13,456 bases of DNA from Phycisphaerales bacterium UBA4658 (GTDB lineage: Bacteria; Planctomycetota; Phycisphaerae; Phycisphaerales; UBA1924): NCBI GenBank assembly GCA_002405485.1, contig DHLW01000005.1, forward strand, positions 10,071 through 23,526, in the 5' to 3' direction. Made by a program: the position numbers and the translations under genes. Numbering within the stretch: the stretch's first letter is position 1; every line of letters starts with the position of its first letter. Below are positions 9,582 to 13,456 of this stretch, piece by piece. The notes beneath the pieces are model-generated. The model was not told the DNA's origin and ran no database searches. It saw only the letters and a list, made by a program, of their open reading frames with translations.

Positions 9582-10622
9582 TCATCGACTCGGATCGGCC
9601 GACCGCACACGCCAGCCCCCGATGACAGACGCCTTGGATCGGCTCGCGGCCAGCAGCACGGTCGCACCGATGGCGATGATCGCGACACTGAGCCACTGGC
9701 CATAGGTCAGACCCATGGGCCGCGGAACGGCCAGATGGGCATCGGGAAGTCGCACAAACTCCGTGCCGATGCGTTGCAGCCCGTATCCCAGCAGGAAGAC
9801 GCCCGAAATCACGCCGGGCTTGCGCGGGGTCATCCACGCCAGCCACAGCACGATCCCCAGCAGAACGCCCTCGCAGGCGGCCTGCACGAGCTGGCTCGGC
9901 GCCCGCGCGGAGATCAGCGGACGCAACTGGTCGGCGTACTTCGATGACTGGGCCACGAGCGCATCGATCCCCTGACCTAGCGTCCGGCCCGGCGCGGCCT
10001 GCGCCGCCAGACGCTCGATCTCCGCCCACTGCTCGGGCGTCTGGCGAAGCTGCGACGCCGGAAGCCCAAGCTCGTGCGGATACTGCACGCTCCACCATGG
10101 GCCTTTCTGACCGGGATCGGCGACGATGCGTCCGAGCAACTCCCCGTTCACGAAGTTCGCCAGCCGACCCAGCATGACGCCAGGAGGCGCAATGAACGCG
10201 GCGACATCCATGACATGCAGCCATGAGCAGCGACCCTCGATGCCGCCACGCTCGCCGCGCCAACCACGGCTGATGCGCCAGCACGCCAGGATCAGCCCGA
10301 CCACGGCCCCATGGCTGGCCATCCCGCCGTGGTTGATCGCCAGCACGCCCCACCACGGCGGAGCATCGATGACGAGCGAGAACAGCGAGCGGTCGTAGAA
10401 CAGGCAATACCCAAGACGCCCCCCCACCAGCGTCCCGAGCACCAGCCACATGAGCGCGTCGGTCACGCGATCGATCGGGATGAGCGTGAGCCCTCGGCGG
10501 GCCATCCAGCGCATGAGCGCGTACGCAATGAGAAACCCCGCGACATACGACAGCCCGTACCACCGCACCCCGAAGGACTCGGTCAGACGCACCGCAAAGG
10601 GGCTGAGCGTGTGGAACCACAT
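9582..10622 (-). CDS. lgt: Prolipoprotein diacylglyceryl transferase
   Basis: Lgt moves a diacylglyceryl group from phosphatidylglycerol to the lipobox cysteine of prelipoproteins, the first step of lipoprotein maturation at the inner membrane. The 346 residues hold the family signatures: VRWYGLSYVAGFLIAYALM (19-37), GGRLGY (67-72), GGMASHG (99-105, His104 in the place of the E. coli active-site His), GRLANFVNGELLGR (152-165, Arg153, Asn159, Glu161) and EFVRLPDAHL (288-297, Arg291). About seven membrane helices fit. It exceeds the usual 260-300 because of a polar segment at about 166-240 between the Lgt signature and PSQL (242-245). It lies 56 bases after purM and is probably co-transcribed. 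It converges on the DUF368 gene. Confidence 0.95.
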   Translation of the reverse strand: MWFHTLSPFAVRLTESFGVRWYGLSYVAGFLIAYALMRWMARRGLTLIPIDRVTDALMWLVLGTLVGGRLGYCLFYDRSLFSLVIDAPPWWGVLAINHGGMASHGAVVGLILACWRISRGWRGERGGIEGRCSWLHVMDVAAFIAPPGVMLGRLANFVNGELLGRIVADPGQKGPWWSVQYPHELGLPASQLRQTPEQWAEIERLAAQAAPGRTLGQGIDALVAQSSKYADQLRPLISARAPSQLVQAACEGVLLGIVLWLAWMTPRKPGVISGVFLLGYGLQRIGTEFVRLPDAHLAVPRPMGLTYGQWLSVAIIAIGATVLLAASRSKASVIGGWRVRSADPSR

Positions 10623-10678
10623 GAGTCAGTGTGCCCGATCCGTGCGAGCGTATGGCCCTCGTCCGCTTCTGTGGGAAG

Positions 10679-11845
10679 TCACGACCAGCGGACCTCGCCC
10701 TTGCCCTTCACGACCTTGCCGATCACGTGCACCGTCTCGCCCAGCTTCTCCAGCCGCTCCTTGACACTCTCGGCAAAGGTCGGACGGACGATCAGCGTGT
10801 ATCCGATGCCCATGTTGAACACCCGGTACATCTCTTCGGTGTCGATCCCGCCGTGCTTCTGCAGGAAGGCAAACAGCGGGGGCATCGGCCAGCTCGCGCG
10901 ATCGATCACCGCGTCGACCTTCTTGTGCAGGGCCCGCTCCAGGTTGCCGCACATCCCGCTCCCCGTGATGTGCGCCATGCCGCTGACGACCTTCTTCACC
11001 TTGTACTGCCTGAGCAGCTTGGTGATCGTGCCCGCGTAGATCCGCGTCGGGGTGAGCAGGACCTCGCCCAGCGTCGGCGCGGCGGGCGGAGGCGTGCTCG
11101 ACTTGCGGCCCTGGCGAGCCCCGCCGCGACGCCCGCGCGATGCGGTCGGCGGAAGCAGCTCGTCATAGACCTTCTTCAGATCCAGCCCGGCGCTCGACAC
11201 CACCTTGCGAACCAGCGAGTAGCCGTTGCTGTGAACGCCGCTGGAGGTGAGCCCAAGGACCAGATCCCCCGCTTCGACACGCTCCGGGTCGACGGCCCGC
11301 TCCAGCTCCACAACACCCACGGCGAACCCGGCAAGATCGAACTCCGGGGGCGGGCCCGCGTCGTACACGTCCGGCATCTCCGCCGTCTCCCCGCCGATGA
11401 GCGCGCACCCCGCCTGCCGACACCCTTCGGCAACCCCCTTGACAATGTCAGTGAGCATCCGCGACTCGACCTTCCCGACGGCGATGTAATCCAGGAAGAA
11501 GAGCGGCTCGGCGCCCTGCACGGCCATGTCATTGACGTTCATGGCCACAAGATCGATGCCGATCGTGTCGTACTTCCCGACTTGTCCGGCGAGCTTGACC
11601 TTGGTCCCGCATCCGTCGGTGCACGCGACGAGCACCGGATCCTTGTAGTTCCGGGCGAACAGCTTCTGGTTGTAATCCAGTCGGAACAACCCGGCGAACC
11701 CGCCCGGATTGCGAATCACACGCGGACCATGCGTCCGCCGCATGATCGACTCCAGCGACTCGGTGAACGTGTCCTTCTCTCCAAGGTTCACGCCGGCGTC
11801 GGCATAGGTCAACTTTGTGGCACGTGCGTCGGCGGCTCTGGACAT
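10679..11845 (-). CDS. purM: Phosphoribosylformylglycinamidine cyclo-ligase (AIR synthetase)
   Basis: PurM closes the imidazole ring, turning FGAM plus ATP into aminoimidazole ribonucleotide in purine synthesis. The 388 residues carry TYADAGVN (13-20), CTDGCGTKVKLA (75-86), MNVNDMAVQGAEPLFFLDY (102-120), GGETAEMP (151-158), GLTSSGVHSNGYSLVRK (198-214), LLTPTRIY (263-270) and AHITGSG (291-297). Catalytic and ATP-binding runs look intact. A basic, proline-rich insert at about 232-258 (SRGRRGGARQGRKSS, then TPPPAAP) lengthens the protein relative to the usual 345 or so. The start is the ATG at 11845, just before the conserved N-terminal motif. The same frame stays open far upstream, but that part is antisense to the rightward genes. 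lgt follows 56 bases downstream. Confidence 0.96.
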   Translation of the reverse strand: MSRAADARATKLTYADAGVNLGEKDTFTESLESIMRRTHGPRVIRNPGGFAGLFRLDYNQKLFARNYKDPVLVACTDGCGTKVKLAGQVGKYDTIGIDLVAMNVNDMAVQGAEPLFFLDYIAVGKVESRMLTDIVKGVAEGCRQAGCALIGGETAEMPDVYDAGPPPEFDLAGFAVGVVELERAVDPERVEAGDLVLGLTSSGVHSNGYSLVRKVVSSAGLDLKKVYDELLPPTASRGRRGGARQGRKSSTPPPAAPTLGEVLLTPTRIYAGTITKLLRQYKVKKVVSGMAHITGSGMCGNLERALHKKVDAVIDRASWPMPPLFAFLQKHGGIDTEEMYRVFNMGIGYTLIVRPTFAESVKERLEKLGETVHVIGKVVKGKGEVRWS

Positions 11846-11979
11846 GGCCCAAGCATATCGACCCCGACGCCATACGAACGACGGCGGTCCGGCAGACCGC
11901 AGCTCCCTAGAACGCCATTCGGCTGGCTCAGGAGCGGCCGATAACCAGCATGGCTCACAGGCATTCAGGGACTCACCGC

Positions 11980-12003
11980 ACAGGCGGGTGAACACCCCCC
12001 TGT
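11980..12003. promoter_or_regulatory. 24-bp near-perfect palindrome, candidate operator
   Basis: ACAGGCGGGTG (11980-11990) and CACCCCCCTGT (11993-12003) are inverted copies with 10 of 11 positions matching around a central AA. It sits in the 210-bp gap between divergent purM and the PilZ gene, ending 52 bases before the PilZ start and 134 bases from the purM start. The two-base centre is too small for a good RNA loop, so a dimeric DNA-binding regulator is the likelier reading. No convincing -35/-10 pair stood out in the gap, and I see nothing else in it. Confidence 0.4.
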
Positions 12004-12055
12004 TCTCGGTCGATACGCCACCGTGCGTCGACCCGGACGCGGCAGAGCGATCAAC

Positions 12056-12484
12056 ATGCCCGACAAACGTCCAGATCAGAGCGTGGTGCGCCAGTACGAG
12101 CGGCTTCAATGCCGCTTGCCCGCGATCGTGCGCGTCGGGGAAGAGCACGCCGACCAGGTCGCGCTCTCCAGAACCGTCGGCGACGGCACCGGCGTGCTGA
12201 ACGTGGACATCACCGACTGCTCCCGTGGCGGAATGAACATCGAGTCGGGCGTGTTCCTCCCCAGAGGATGCCGCCTGCGTGTGACATTCACCGACGGGAC
12301 GCACGAGCACGCGCTGCTGATCCGCGTACAGCGTGTGGCCCAGACCGCCCGCACGCCGACCTACTCGCACGGCACGAGCTTCGTCGGACAAGGCCCGACG
12401 CATGAGGATGCGGTCGTCGCGCTGCTGGAGGCCGCACGCTCGCAGACCATGGGCAAGGGCGTCGACAGCAAGGAGGCGGCCTGA
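12056..12484 (+). CDS. PilZ-domain c-di-GMP-binding protein
   Basis: This 142-residue protein is close to a bare PilZ domain. The bipartite c-di-GMP motif is complete: RLQCR (Arg16 and Arg20, RxxxR) and DCSRGG (Asp54, Ser56, Gly59, D-x-S-x-x-G), followed by beta-strand runs such as CRLRVTFTD (72-80) and ALLIRVQRV (86-94). A helix and a short charged tail finish it. Known PilZ proteins change the activity of pili, secretion or polymer machinery when c-di-GMP binds; which one here is inferred from the neighbour. I chose the ATG at 12056 over an ATG at 12023 because the latter only adds an arginine-rich run with no family match. Its last codons contain the ribosome site of the next gene, whose start follows the stop directly, so the two are translated together. 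Confidence 0.85.
   Translation: MPDKRPDQSVVRQYERLQCRLPAIVRVGEEHADQVALSRTVGDGTGVLNVDITDCSRGGMNIESGVFLPRGCRLRVTFTDGTHEHALLIRVQRVAQTARTPTYSHGTSFVGQGPTHEDAVVALLEAARSQTMGKGVDSKEAA
12470..12476 (+). promoter_or_regulatory. Strong ribosome binding site of the GspE/PilB gene
   Basis: AAGGAGG lies eight bases before the ATG at 12485, inside the last codons of the PilZ gene. It is the best Shine-Dalgarno match seen in the window and fixes the start of the ATPase gene. Confidence 0.8.
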
Positions 12485-13456
12485 ATGCAGGGGCACGACG
12501 ACTTCGTCATCGCCGCACTGCTGGCCGAGCGCCTCGTCACCCGCGAGCAGGTGGACGCGGCCCGGGCGTCTGCGGCGGCTCGCGACACGACGGCCACCAG
12601 GGCGCTGTCGGACATGAAGGCCGTTGACGCCCGCACCGTGGCCCTGGTTCGAGCCGCGGTGAGCGAGTGCGCGTTCGTCGATCCCGCCAACTATGACGTG
12701 AACTTCACGAACACGCAGAAGCTGCCGCGTTCCATCGCCGAGTCGCTCCGCGCGTTCCCGCTGTTCATCATCGGCGAGTTCGCCACCGTCGGCATGGCCG
12801 ACCCGCTGGATCTCCGCGCCGTCGATCAGCTTCGCACGCTGCTGAAGTGCGAGGTCGAGCCGGTGCTGGTCGAACCCGAAGCGCTCGGCAACCTGATCGA
12901 TCGCGCCTACGCCCTGACCGCGGGTCCTCGGGACGCCGCCACCGCGCAGCGCGCCGCGTCGACCGAGCCCGAGGCGCTGACCACCGGCAAGGAGCCGATC
13001 GTCGCCGCGATCAACCAGATCATCGCCCAGGGAATCGACCTTGGCGCGAGCGACATTCACATCGGGCCGGATGAGAACGACCTCCACCTGCGCTACCGCG
13101 TCGACGGAACCCTGCAGCAGTTCAAGGGTCCGTCGGTCGACGTGCACCAGGGATTGGTTCAGCGGCTCAAGGTGATGGCAAACCTGGATCTGACCGTCAC
13201 CCGCAAGCCGCAGGACGGCAAGATCCGCTTCACGCACAACGGCCGAACCGTCGACATCCGCCTCTCGCTCATTCCGACGGTCAACGGCGAGAACGTGGTC
13301 ATGCGACTGCTGGCCAGCAGCAGCTCGATCCGCGGCTTTGCGGACCTGGGCTTCCCGGCGGATGATGTGGCCTACTTCGAGTCGGTCATCGAGCAGCCCT
13401 ACGGGATGATCCTGGTCACCGGCCCGACCGGGTCCGGCAAGACCACCACGCTCTAC
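12485..13456 (+). CDS. Type II secretion / type IV pilus assembly ATPase (GspE/PilB family), 3' end missing
   Basis: This is the cytoplasmic hexameric ATPase that powers pseudopilus or pilus assembly. The 324 visible residues comprise an N-terminal MshEN-like region (about 5-142, with the usual LPRSIAESLRAFPLF and VGMADPLD runs), a linker, and the first part of the ATPase domain. That part contains GASDIHIGP (187-195), LRYRVDGTL (202-210), KPQDGKIRF (241-249), SLIPTVNGENVVMRLL (261-276) and Walker A GPTGSGKT (313-320). The window ends four residues later, so Walker B, the Asp and His boxes and any zinc-binding cysteines are not visible. The c-di-GMP motif of MshEN (RLGxxL type) looks degenerate. 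The gene starts directly after the PilZ stop (TGAATG). Whether it serves secretion or pili needs the genes to the right. Confidence 0.92.
   Translation, partial: MQGHDDFVIAALLAERLVTREQVDAARASAAARDTTATRALSDMKAVDARTVALVRAAVSECAFVDPANYDVNFTNTQKLPRSIAESLRAFPLFIIGEFATVGMADPLDLRAVDQLRTLLKCEVEPVLVEPEALGNLIDRAYALTAGPRDAATAQRAASTEPEALTTGKEPIVAAINQIIAQGIDLGASDIHIGPDENDLHLRYRVDGTLQQFKGPSVDVHQGLVQRLKVMANLDLTVTRKPQDGKIRFTHNGRTVDIRLSLIPTVNGENVVMRLLASSSSIRGFADLGFPADDVAYFESVIEQPYGMILVTGPTGSGKTTTLY

Noticed and set aside
11884..11900. GCGGTC/GACCGC hairpin in the purM leader
   Set aside because: A six-pair GC stem with a five-base loop is roughly what chance gives in a 210-bp GC-rich gap, and no purine riboswitch-like core surrounds it.
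11846..13237. Reverse-strand frame continuous with purM and open for over 460 codons upstream of it
   Set aside because: It is antisense to the PilZ and GspE/PilB genes, has no family motifs, and reflects the scarcity of stop codons in GC-rich DNA. PurM begins cleanly at 11845.

Overview
The window is GC-rich chromosomal DNA packed with housekeeping and envelope genes. I find no mobile element, tRNA, rRNA or CRISPR array. From about 1.3 kb to the right end it looks like one planctomycete-type genome, probably Phycisphaerae. The grounds are gene content and style: a four-cysteine ribbon mini-protein, a YyaL-family thioredoxin protein with a DsbD-like tail, a DUF368 transporter, few Shine-Dalgarno sites and strong GAG/CTG/CTC codon preference. 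This assignment is inference, since no search could be run.

The left edge differs. cdsA (truncated by the window edge) and most of uppS resemble alphaproteobacterial genes and use GAA and TTG codons that the rest of the window avoids. The change falls in or near the highly conserved MDGNGRW codons of uppS. This may be a chimeric assembly join or, less likely, a natural recombination.

Layout: purA, uppS and cdsA run leftward. A 143-bp divergent gap with a strong hairpin separates purA from a small rightward zinc-ribbon gene. The ribbon gene meets the end of a leftward four-gene run head-on, and the two stop codons abut. In transcription order that run is galE, an unrecognised 327-residue protein, a 780-residue YyaL-type thioredoxin protein and a DUF721/DciA-like protein. 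Divergent from galE is a DUF368 gene (candidate polyprenyl-phosphate transporter). It converges on a leftward purM-lgt pair. A 210-bp divergent gap with a near-perfect 24-bp palindrome follows. A rightward pair then encodes a PilZ protein with an intact c-di-GMP motif and a GspE/PilB ATPase, cut at Walker A by the window end.

Functional threads: two separated purine genes (purA, purM); envelope synthesis and lipid carriers (uppS, cdsA, DUF368, lgt, galE); and a c-di-GMP-linked secretion or pilus module at the right end. I found no clear novel defence or mobile system. The most useful second-look items are the uppS discontinuity, the hairpin before the ribbon gene, the DsbD-like tail on the YyaL protein, and the divergent palindrome before the PilZ gene.
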